From Brachybacterium saurashtrense (GTDB lineage: Bacteria > Actinomycetota > Actinomycetes > Actinomycetales > Dermabacteraceae), in the NCBI RefSeq assembly GCF_003355475.1, contig NZ_CP031356.1, positions 2,542,001-2,606,000 of the forward strand: a stretch of DNA of 64,000 nucleotides, written 5' to 3'. How positions within the stretch are numbered: the first letter of the stretch is position 1; each line of letters starts with the position of its first letter. Below the pieces are notes generated by a model. The model made no database searches, was not told the origin of the DNA, and saw only the letters and a program-made list of their open reading frames with translations. Shown here piece by piece: positions 34,223 through 43,740 of the stretch. The position numbers were made by a program, and so were the translations under genes.

Positions 34223-35307
34223 TTCGCGACCTCCTCGATCGCGTCGCCGTACGGCATCTGCTCGTACACGTCCCCGTCGGCCAGCGCGTCGATCCCGTCC
34301 TGGGACTCGAGGAACTCCGCGGTGCTGGTCAGCGCGTCCGCGAGCCCGTCGCCGCCGAAGTACTCCTCACCGGCCTGCTCCTCAAGGGTGGGGTAGAGGT
34401 AGCCGTCGAGCAGGTCCTGCGCGTCCTCCTTCTCCACGCCGAGCTGCACGGAGATGGAGGTCGCGGCGAGCTCGGGCTCCTCGTTCAGGATCCTGGTGCC
34501 CTCGGCCTGCACGAGGGTCCACATGCGCATGAAGTCCGGGTTCCCGCTGATGAAGTCCTCGGTGCCGGCCACGAGATCGAAGGTGGGGGCGCCGAGGCCG
34601 GCGCTGTCCTCGCTGGAGAGGATGGTGTGCCCCTCCTCGCCCAGCAACTCGCTCAGCGTGGGCTCCCAGATCCAGGCCGCGTCGATCTCGTCGCGCTGCC
34701 AGGCTGCGAGGATGGCGTCCGGGGCGAGGTTGATGACGCGCACGTCGCCGCTCAGCCCCTCTTCCCCGAGCGCGGTGAGGAGGGAGTAGTGCGCCGTGGA
34801 GCCGAAGGGGACGCCGATGGTCTTCCCGGACATGTCGTCCAGCGACTCGATGGCGGGATCCTTGACGACGAGGGACTCGGCCTCGCCGATCACGTCGCTG
34901 ATCCAGATCACCTTGATCTCCTTGGACAGCGGCGGGGACGCCGCCTTCACGGCGGGGCTGGAGCCCACCTGGGAGATGTCCAGCGAATCGGAGCCGAAGG
35001 CCTGGATCACGTCGCCGCCGGAGTTCATCTTGAGCCAGGAGATCTGCGCCTCCGGCATGCACGCCTCCAGGAGCTGGAGATCCTTCACCACGAGGTCGCC
35101 GTTGGGGATCGCCTGCCAGGCGATCCGGGCCGAGGTGGTGATCGAAGGGTCCGGCTCCACCGGGCATGTGGTCTCGCCGGCGAAGTTGTCGGGGTGACTG
35201 GTGCGGCCGGACTGCACGCAGCCGCTGAGCGCGAGCACCACGCCGAGCGTGGCGGCGGCCATGCGCAGGGCTGTGCCGGGGCGGCGCGTCGAGGTCGAGG
35301 TGTTCAC
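34219..35307 (-). CDS. taurine/sulfonate-type ABC substrate-binding lipoprotein
   Basis: A 362-residue NMT1/TauA-like binding protein. The lipobox is ALSGC with the lipidated Cys30. Family blocks include DISQVGSSPAVKAAS, SLVVKDPAIESLDDMSGKTI, VPFGSTAHYSLL and DAAWIWEPTLSEL. It starts at a GTG at 35307 preceded by AAAGG, five bases after the permease stop. The resemblance is to taurine-binding proteins, and a sulfatase and persulfide genes elsewhere in the window fit a sulfur-scavenging role. Other small anions or thiamine precursors cannot be excluded. Confidence 0.87.
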   Translation of the reverse strand: MNTSTSTRRPGTALRMAAATLGVVLALSGCVQSGRTSHPDNFAGETTCPVEPDPSITTSARIAWQAIPNGDLVVKDLQLLEACMPEAQISWLKMNSGGDVIQAFGSDSLDISQVGSSPAVKAASPPLSKEIKVIWISDVIGEAESLVVKDPAIESLDDMSGKTIGVPFGSTAHYSLLTALGEEGLSGDVRVINLAPDAILAAWQRDEIDAAWIWEPTLSELLGEEGHTILSSEDSAGLGAPTFDLVAGTEDFISGNPDFMRMWTLVQAEGTRILNEEPELAATSISVQLGVEKEDAQDLLDGYLYPTLEEQAGEEYFGGDGLADALTSTAEFLESQDGIDALADGDVYEQMPYGDAIEEVAK

Positions 35308-35312
35308 GGCGA

Positions 35313-36236
35313 TCAGACCTTTCCGTGCCAGGGCACCAGGCGGTCGCCCACCCACCGGATCGCGCCGTCGAGCGCGAGGGCGACCAGACCGATCACGATG
35401 ATGCAGGCGATGGTGAGTGCGGTGTTCAGCTGGGTGCCGGAGATGTATGCGAGCCCTCCGATGCCGGGGATGCCGTTGTTCAGCTCCGCGGCCACGACGG
35501 TGGTCCAGGCGAAGCCCACGGCGAGCCGCACACCGGAGAAGATCGAGGCCGTGGCGGCGGGGAGCACCACGAACCGTGCCATTTGCGAGGAGCTGGCGCC
35601 CATGCTCCGTGCGGCGGAGAGGTAGTCCTCGCGCACGCCGCGAACGCCGTCGATCGTGGCGATCACGATGGGTGGGAAAGCGGCGAGGAAGAGCAGGAGG
35701 AACTTCGAGGTGTCCCCGATCCCCACCCACACGATGATCAGGCCGATGTAGCCCAGCGGCGGCAGCGCGCGCAGGAAGTTCAGGATGGGGGCGAAGGCCG
35801 TGTTCGCCAGCTCCCACATGCTCATCACCGCTCCGAGGGCGACGCCGAGCACGGCAGCGAGGGCCACGCCCACCCCGATGCGCTGCAGCGAGGCGATCAG
35901 GTGCTCCCACAGATAGTAGTTCTGCACGCCGCATACGGTGCGCCCGGTGCTCTCGTCCACCACCAGGCACCGGTTCGCATCGAGGAACGCTCCGAACACG
36001 GACTGGGGGCTCGGCAGGTAGAGCGGATCGATGAGCTCGATCGCGGTGATCAGCCACCAGACTGCAAGGATCCCGAGCAGAACGCCGCCTTGCAGCATCC
36101 GATTGCGTCGGATTCGCCGCGACCGGCCGCTGCGTGCGGCCTTCGCCACCCGCGCCGACGTCTCGCTCTCGGTAGTCGGCGCCGGGGATCGAGGAGGGGA
36201 GCTGGTGGCATCGGTCGATCTCGCGCCGTCATCCAT
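35313..36236 (-). CDS. taurine/sulfonate-type ABC transporter permease
   Basis: A 307-residue SsuC/TauC-like permease with about six membrane helices and the EAA-type loop DYLSAARSMGASSSQMARFVVLPAA. The N-terminal 50 residues are a Ser/Thr/Arg-rich cytosolic tail. I prefer the ATG at 36236 because of an AGAGGGA site; an upstream in-frame ATG would only add basic low-complexity sequence. It is the first gene of the importer operon. A periplasmic-side loop between the first two helices contains two cysteines, which is unusual for the family. Confidence 0.88.
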   Translation of the reverse strand: MDDGARSTDATSSPPRSPAPTTESETSARVAKAARSGRSRRIRRNRMLQGGVLLGILAVWWLITAIELIDPLYLPSPQSVFGAFLDANRCLVVDESTGRTVCGVQNYYLWEHLIASLQRIGVGVALAAVLGVALGAVMSMWELANTAFAPILNFLRALPPLGYIGLIIVWVGIGDTSKFLLLFLAAFPPIVIATIDGVRGVREDYLSAARSMGASSSQMARFVVLPAATASIFSGVRLAVGFAWTTVVAAELNNGIPGIGGLAYISGTQLNTALTIACIIVIGLVALALDGAIRWVGDRLVPWHGKV

Positions 36237-36350
36237 GAGCCGCGTCAGCTCCCTCTCGTCTCGCCGGTTCGCTCGGAGGACGTTACCCCGGGTGGCGAAC
36301 GGGCGCACACTTCGCCCACGAAGTCGACGACTCGGCCTCACCAGCCCTCA

Positions 36351-36500
36351 GACGAGAATCTCCCCCGCCGGCCGCTTCTCCCCGAGCCCTGCCAACATCG
36401 AGCGCACGCTCTGGTCACTGCGGCGTGGCCGGTCCTCGAGCGGCCCCGCCGTCTCCACCGCGTCCACGCAGGGCATGCCCTGCCCGCAGGCCGGCCGGAC
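36351..36500 (-). pseudogene. decayed arr fragment, internally deleted
   Basis: The minus strand encodes a degenerate C-terminal piece of a rifampin ADP-ribosyltransferase. The order GPLED, RPRRSDQSVRSMLAGLGEKR matches the flanks of the better copy at 37085, but the core between its two LED tripeptides is missing. In the better copy those sites carry the same GTCCTCGAGC sequence 93 bases apart, so the loss is an in-frame deletion between direct repeats. Without the NPTRSYR core it cannot be functional. It abuts the stop of the small gene at 36504. Confidence 0.75.
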
Positions 36501-36503
36501 GCC

Positions 36504-36800
36504 TCAGCGCCGCGACGGCGGGACAGCGGCGGTCCCGAGCTCCGCGAGCATCTGCGCGAGCGCCTCCTCGGGGAACGGGCCCACGGTGATCTCGTCCCCG
36601 TCCGTGGTGCAGGTGATCCACACGCCCTGCGCGTCCCTCGTGAGGGTGAGGGCGTCGCCCTCGGGATCAGTGCGCTCTACGGCCTCGACCGACGGCCCGG
36701 GTTCCGGTATCACGAAGAGGCCGACGCTGCGGGGCGCGCCGGCACTCGCCTCGGCGCCCCATACGGCACCGCGGCGCTCCGCCCCCTGTGCTCGACTCAT
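36504..36800 (-). CDS. small conserved hypothetical protein
   Basis: A 98-residue soluble protein that I do not recognise. Its C-terminal half carries DPEGDALTLTRD, VWITCT, DEITVGPFP, closely matching the N-terminus of the incomplete gene at 63861. A GGAGAGG site precedes the ATG at 36800. The protein has no signal or membrane helix and looks like a short beta-rich domain. It lies between two arr remnants, and nothing in the context gives a function. Confidence 0.78.
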   Translation of the reverse strand: MSRAQGAERRGAVWGAEASAGAPRSVGLFVIPEPGPSVEAVERTDPEGDALTLTRDAQGVWITCTTDGDEITVGPFPEEALAQMLAELGTAAVPPSRR

Positions 36801-36982
36801 CAGCCTCTCCTTCCACCTCCCGCAGTGCGACGGGCGCACGCACGGCCGCCGCCGCATCGCCGTCCGCCGGGGCCGCGACGTGCACAGCGCAAGGGATCGT
36901 GCCCACTCTGGGGGTGCTGCGGCGGCTTTTCTCCACCACTGACCGGACTCCGCGCGTGTCGGCCACCCGAGCAGGCCGCGAC

Positions 36983-36998
36983 CTACCCACCCGGGTAG
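36983..36998. promoter_or_regulatory. inverted repeat sharing a core with 49675
   Basis: CTACCCACCCGGGTAG contains the 12-mer ACCCACCCGGGT also found in the palindrome upstream of the surface-protein gene. The surrounding 36801-37084 stretch contains no gene I can support. Confidence 0.25.
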
Positions 36999-37084
36999 TT
37001 CACGCCCCACCCGGATCGGCGGCCGCTCTCCGTGGTGATCATCGTGCCGAGCGCGGAGGTAGACCGCGGGGCCGGCCCCGCCGC

Positions 37085-37345
37085 TCAGTCGATGATCTCC
37101 CCCGTCCCCGCCTGCCGTTTCTCCTCGAGCCCGGCCCGCATCGCGCGCACGCTCTGGTCGCTGTGGCGGGGCCAGTCCTCGAGCTCGCGCACCACGCGCA
37201 CCGGGTCGAGGCTGCGGTAGGAGCGGGTGGGGTTGCCGGGGAAGCGCTGGTCGGTGACGTTCGGATCGTCCTCGAGCGGCCCCGTCGGCTCCACCACGCA
37301 CACGCGGGGCTCACCCTCCCCGCGGGCCAGCTGGGCGCCCCAGAG
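37085..37345 (-). pseudogene. arr: 5'-truncated rifampin ADP-ribosyltransferase
   Basis: The minus strand reads WGAQLARGEGEPRV, then VVEPTGPLEDDPN, RFPGNPTRSYR and LEDWPRHSDQSVRAM, closely following the C-terminal two thirds of Arr, which inactivates rifamycins by ADP-ribosylation. Homology stops abruptly near 37345; the roughly 50-60 N-terminal residues that include part of the NAD site are absent. The only start available is a GTG inside the conserved core (37303), giving 72 residues against about 140 for the family. It is most likely non-functional. A second, more damaged copy lies at 36351. Confidence 0.85.
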
Positions 37346-37394
37346 GCGGCGTGATCCGGTTATGCAGCGCCCTGCGCACCAGCGCGGCCGCCGC

Positions 37395-38240
37395 TCACGC
37401 CCGGGCGAACAGCCCCACCGCGTCCCAGGCCGCCCAGCCGCCCTCGGCCAGCTCGAACTCGATCACGTTCTCGCCCTCCTGCAGCAGCGCGGCCGGCACC
37501 GCGGGCTCGAAGAAGGCGCGGCGCAGGGTGGAGCCGGGCACGGTGGCATCCCCCTCGCGGGAGCCCCGGGTGGCGCCCTGCGGCAGCGTCAGATCCGTGG
37601 CGTGCTCTCCGTTGGCGCGCACCCGCAGGATCCCTCCCAGGCGCGTGGTGTCCACCAGCCACACGGCCAGGTCATGATCCTCGGTCGGGGCGCTCTCGAG
37701 GGGGAATGTCCAGCGGGCGCGGTAGGCGGCGCGGCCGGCCCAGGCGTCACCCGGCCCCGGCAGCAGGTACGGCCAGGCCGTCTCCGGGGAGTCCACGCCC
37801 TCGCGGTACTCGATCAGCGCCTCCGGGTGCTCCTCGGGGATGCGGGCGTAGGAGCTCGGGGCGAAGCGGTGCTCGAGGGTGCGGCCGTCGAACGCGCCGA
37901 TGACGGCCACGGGCGTGCCCGTGGCGGTCACCGACGCCTGGGAGGCGGCGGTGACGGGCCGGCTCGCCGCGCCGCGCCGGCCCGCATCGGAGACGGCCAC
38001 CACGGTGTACGTCCAGGTCTCCCCGGCCGGGTCGAGGCCGTGGTGCACCAGGCGGGGGTACACCGTCTTCGCCAGCAGCGAGGACTCCTCGGGGGCCGAG
38101 GGCGCCTCCTGGCCCGGCACCGCGTACACGCGGTAGTGGTCGATCAGCGGATCGAAGCCGAGGGAGTCCCAGGTGAGGGTGATCGTGGCGAGGCCGGGCT
38201 CGGTGCGCAGGCCGGTGACGGTTCGGGGGCGGGGGCTCAT
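37395..38240 (-). CDS. fibronectin type III domain protein
   Basis: A 281-residue protein. The first 100 residues form a fibronectin type III domain (VTGLRTEPGLATITLTWD, DHYRVYAV, WTYTVVAVSDAGRRG). The C-terminal part (about 120-281) resembles the jelly-roll, CBM-like C-terminal domain of polysaccharide lyases (YRARWTFPLES, NVIEFELAEGGWAAWDAV). There is no signal peptide at the ATG chosen. It lies 18 bases downstream of the PhoD-like gene, so it is probably co-expressed and may bind the same extracellular substrate; how it would be exported is unclear. Confidence 0.78.
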   Translation of the reverse strand: MSPRPRTVTGLRTEPGLATITLTWDSLGFDPLIDHYRVYAVPGQEAPSAPEESSLLAKTVYPRLVHHGLDPAGETWTYTVVAVSDAGRRGAASRPVTAASQASVTATGTPVAVIGAFDGRTLEHRFAPSSYARIPEEHPEALIEYREGVDSPETAWPYLLPGPGDAWAGRAAYRARWTFPLESAPTEDHDLAVWLVDTTRLGGILRVRANGEHATDLTLPQGATRGSREGDATVPGSTLRRAFFEPAVPAALLQEGENVIEFELAEGGWAAWDAVGLFARA

Positions 38241-38258
38241 GGGTTCCTCCGTGCCCGC

Positions 38259-39809
38259 TCAGGCGGGGATCAGGCGGGGCTCGCCCGCGGGGGTGGTGAA
38301 ACGGGCGGTGAGCTGCTTCTCGGCGGTGTCGTCTGCCTCGATCCAGTCCACCACGTAGAAGCTGGAGACCATCTCCTGCGGCGTGAGGCGCAGGTGCACG
38401 TACCCGCGCCGGCCGTCGTAGAGCTTCACGTAGTCGTGCTGGAGCCAGTCCTCGGTGTAGCCGTCGGTGCGCGCACCGTCCCCGTCGGAGGCGATCGAGG
38501 TGCACACCAGCTCCACCCCCAGCGCCCCCGCCGCCGGATCCTCGGGGTCGGCGGGGATCTCGGCGGCCACGTGCCGGTGGATGTCCCCGGTGAGCATCAC
38601 CGGGTTGCGGGCCTCGTCCATCGCCGCGAGCAGGCGGCGGCGAGCGGCCGGATAGCCGTCCCACATGTCCACCCGGTCCTCGGTGATCGGCACCAGCACC
38701 ACGCCGTTGGCCAGCACATTCCACTGCGCCTCGGAGCTGCGCAGCCGCTCCGCCACCCAGTCCTCCTGGGCGGCGCCCAGGATGGTGCGGTCCTCGCGCT
38801 GCTGCTCGGCGGCATCGGCCGGGGCCGGGTCGCGGAACTGGCGCGAGTCCAGCAGCGAGAAGCGGGCCAGGGAGCCCACGTCGAAGCCCGTGGTGATGTC
38901 GCTGTCCGGACCCTCGGGCAGGGCGGCGAGATCCAGCGGCATGTTCTCGTAGAACGCGCGATAGGCGACGGCGATGCGGTGGACGAAGTCCTCCGCATCG
39001 ATCCCCGTGCTCGAGACGTGGGCGGCGTAGTTGTTCTGCACCTCGTGGTCGTCCCACACCGCCACCGCCGCCGCCCGGGCGTGCACGGCCTGCAGATGCG
39101 GATCCGCCTTGAACAGCGCGTACCGCAACCGGTACTGCTCGAGCGTCTCCGTCTCCACGCGATGCACCTCGCCCACCGAGGCGCCCTCGCGGCGCAGGTT
39201 CGCCTCGGTGATGCCGTACTCGTAGATGTAGTCCCCGGCGAACACCACGAGGTCCAGATCCTCCTCCGCGGCGAGATGCCGGTGGGCGGTGAAGTGGCCG
39301 TGGTACCAGGCCTGGCAGGACACCAGCGCCGCGGAGAACGACTCCGCCTCCGCGCCGGGGGCGGGGAGCGTGCGGAATCGGCCGACGGGACTGTGCGCCC
39401 GACTGGACCGGAAGCGGTAGAAGTGCTCGGTGGCGGGCTCGAGCCCCTCCACCCGCGGATGCACCGCGTGGGCGAGCTCCGGCTGGGCGAGCGCCCGGCC
39501 GTGGGCCACCACGGCGGTGAACTCCTCGTCGGTCGCGACCTCCCAGTGCACCATCACGGGCCGGGAGGGCATGCCGCCGTGGCCGTCCTCGGCCAGCGGT
39601 TCGGGGGCCAGGCGCGTCCACAGCACCGCCCCGTCCGGGCGCGGCGCCCCGCTGGCCACGCCGAGGGAGAACAGCCCCTCCTGGTGCGGCAGCGGCGCCG
39701 CCTGCGCGGCGCGGGCATCGATCCCGAGGGCCAGCGCGGCGGCGGAGGCGCCGCTGAGCTGGAGGAGTCGGCGACGGCTGACCAGTGCGGGACTGTCTGG
39801 GGACGGCAT
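38259..39809 (-). CDS. phoD: PhoD-like alkaline phosphatase, Tat-exported
   Basis: A 516-residue PhoD-family metallophosphoesterase. The N-terminus has a twin-arginine signal (SRRRLLQLSG, then an Ala-rich core to about residue 37). An N-terminal beta domain precedes the catalytic core, where VFAGDYIYEY, VWDDHEVQNNY and LTGDIHRH hold the Fe/Ca ligands. PhoD enzymes hydrolyse phosphodiesters and monoesters, including wall teichoic acid, outside the cell. A GGAGG site precedes the ATG at 39809. It forms an operon with the FN3 gene. Phosphate regulation is likely, but I found no clear PHO box in 39810-40072. Confidence 0.93.
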   Translation of the reverse strand: MPSPDSPALVSRRRLLQLSGASAAALALGIDARAAQAAPLPHQEGLFSLGVASGAPRPDGAVLWTRLAPEPLAEDGHGGMPSRPVMVHWEVATDEEFTAVVAHGRALAQPELAHAVHPRVEGLEPATEHFYRFRSSRAHSPVGRFRTLPAPGAEAESFSAALVSCQAWYHGHFTAHRHLAAEEDLDLVVFAGDYIYEYGITEANLRREGASVGEVHRVETETLEQYRLRYALFKADPHLQAVHARAAAVAVWDDHEVQNNYAAHVSSTGIDAEDFVHRIAVAYRAFYENMPLDLAALPEGPDSDITTGFDVGSLARFSLLDSRQFRDPAPADAAEQQREDRTILGAAQEDWVAERLRSSEAQWNVLANGVVLVPITEDRVDMWDGYPAARRRLLAAMDEARNPVMLTGDIHRHVAAEIPADPEDPAAGALGVELVCTSIASDGDGARTDGYTEDWLQHDYVKLYDGRRGYVHLRLTPQEMVSSFYVVDWIEADDTAEKQLTARFTTPAGEPRLIPA

Positions 39810-40060
39810 GGGACCTCCGGATCGGGGTGCAGGAGCGTGCCACCGTGCCCGGCCAGGATGGCGCGCACGTGAACCGGCGGTCACATCAGCCGCACGGCGC
39901 GGCGACGATCGATGCGCAATCGCCCATGTCGCCCGCCACCCGCACCCCGTGACCCGCCCCGTCGGCCTCTGCTCAGCGCGCCGCTCCCCCGCCCCGCCCA
40001 TCGGGACATCCCCCACACCGCCGGGCGGCTCGCCCCCTCACCGCTCCCGCCTGCACCTTC

Positions 40061-40066
40061 TACCCT
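40061..40066 (+). promoter_or_regulatory. leaderless -10 element
   Basis: TACCCT, then GCTGGT, then the ATG at 40073: the same hexamer and spacing as the patatin gene promoter. Confidence 0.5.
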
Positions 40067-40072
40067 GCTGGT

Positions 40073-40792
40073 ATGACGTCCACCGGTCTCCTCGCCTTCA
40101 CCGGGCTCGCGGTGGTGACCATGGACGTGCTGGGCGGCGTGCTCGCGATCGGCATGCTGCTGCGCGGTGGCAGGCTGCGGCACCTGCTCGCCTTCGCCGG
40201 CGGCTACGCGCTGGTGGTGACGGCGGCGACGCTGCTGCTACATCCGCTGCTGGCCTGGCTGGGGCGGCACCTGGGCCCGGTGCTGGAGTCGAAGAACACC
40301 CTGGGCGTCGTGGAGATCGTGGTGGGGGCGGCGCTGGTGGGCTTCAGCGTGCACCAGTTCCGCGCCGCGGCCCGGCCCCCGCGCCCCCACGGCCGGCTCG
40401 AGGAGCGGGCCACGCCGAAGCGCCTGGCGACCGCGCCGCTCGCCCTGGCCGGGATCGCCTTCGCGGGCACGGCGCTGGCCGATCCGGCGTTCCCGCTCGC
40501 GGTGGGCATGGCCGCCCAGGAGCAACACCTGCCGCTGCGGATCGCGCTGCTGGTGGGCTGGAATGTGATATACCAGCTGCCGCTGGTGTCCGTGCTGGTC
40601 GCCGCCGCGTTCGGGAAGCACGAGCAGCTGGCGATCCGGGTGATGGAGGTGATCGGCCCGCACCGTCGGCGGCTGCAGACGGCGCTCGCCGTCGCCCTCG
40701 CCCTCGGCGGCCTCGCCGTGCTCGGGGACGGCGCCGTCGCCCTTGCCAGCGGGCACGTGCCCTGGCTGCGCCAGCTGATCCTGCTGCGGTGA
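40073..40792 (+). CDS. GAP/LysE-like small membrane transporter
   Basis: A 239-residue integral membrane protein with about six helices and an internal basic loop (RPPRPHGRLEERATPKRLA). It resembles the GAP (Sap/peptidoglycolipid-addressing) and LysE-like families of actinobacteria, whose members export lipids or small metabolites. The start follows a leaderless promoter. The substrate is unknown, and its neighbours (PhoD divergent, CstR convergent) do not specify it. Confidence 0.75.
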   Translation: MTSTGLLAFTGLAVVTMDVLGGVLAIGMLLRGGRLRHLLAFAGGYALVVTAATLLLHPLLAWLGRHLGPVLESKNTLGVVEIVVGAALVGFSVHQFRAAARPPRPHGRLEERATPKRLATAPLALAGIAFAGTALADPAFPLAVGMAAQEQHLPLRIALLVGWNVIYQLPLVSVLVAAAFGKHEQLAIRVMEVIGPHRRRLQTALAVALALGGLAVLGDGAVALASGHVPWLRQLILLR

Positions 40793-40864
40793 GGTGCCGC
40801 GGGCGTCAGGCGCCGCCGCGCCGACGGAACATCGGCCCCGCCGCCGGGCCCGCCGCCCCGCCGC

Positions 40865-43398
<2,534 letters not shown>

Positions 43399-43447
43399 GG
43401 CCACCTCTTTCCTGCACCCCTCTCACCACACACTCAAGGAGCACGCC

Positions 43448-43612
43448 ATGTGCCGAGCCACCACCTGCAACACCTGCGGCAAGACCACCTGGGCCGGTTG
43501 CGGCCAGCACGTCGACCAGGTCATGAAGGACGTCCGCCCCGCCGATCGCTGCCCCGGCCACGCCGAGGTAGCCCCGGAGAAGGGCTTCTTCGCCCGCCTG
43601 CTGGGGCGCTGA
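43448..43612 (+). CDS. small Cys-rich zinc-ribbon-like protein
   Basis: A 54-residue protein beginning MCRATTCNTCGKTTWAGCG. Five cysteines and two histidines (GQH, later RCPGH) suggest a small zinc-binding domain. An AAGGAG site lies just before the ATG, and the gene is 49 bases after the membrane rhodanese and before a strong terminator, so it is in the persulfide operon. Short proteins of this pattern are familiar from actinobacterial genomes but have no function that I know. A role in metal or sulfur handling is inference. Confidence 0.82.
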   Translation: MCRATTCNTCGKTTWAGCGQHVDQVMKDVRPADRCPGHAEVAPEKGFFARLLGR

Positions 43613-43681
43613 GCCCGCGCCGTCCCTCGGCGCCGCGCTCTCCCGCCCGCCGGCCTCGATCAGGCCGGGCGCAGACGAAGA

Positions 43682-43726
43682 ACTGAGGCTCCGGATCCCG
43701 CAGTACGCGGGATCCGGAGCCTCAGT
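43682..43726. terminator. perfect 20-bp bidirectional terminator hairpin
   Basis: Arms 43682-43701 and 43707-43726 pair perfectly around a five-base loop (AGTAC). It stands between the convergent persulfide operon and the surface-protein gene. There is no T-tract, which is common in high-GC actinobacteria. Confidence 0.85.
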
Positions 43727-43740
43727 CGTGGAGCGGCAGG

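Noticed and set aside
37085-37303. A 72-residue GTG-started frame as an intact small gene
   Set aside because: Its sequence is the C-terminal part of Arr, with homology continuing upstream of the GTG to about 37345. It is better explained as a truncated gene.
37227-39872. An 881-codon plus-strand frame over the FN3 and PhoD genes
   Set aside because: The real genes are on the minus strand with a Tat signal and metal-binding motifs. The plus-strand product is Gly/Arg/His-rich without recognisable structure.
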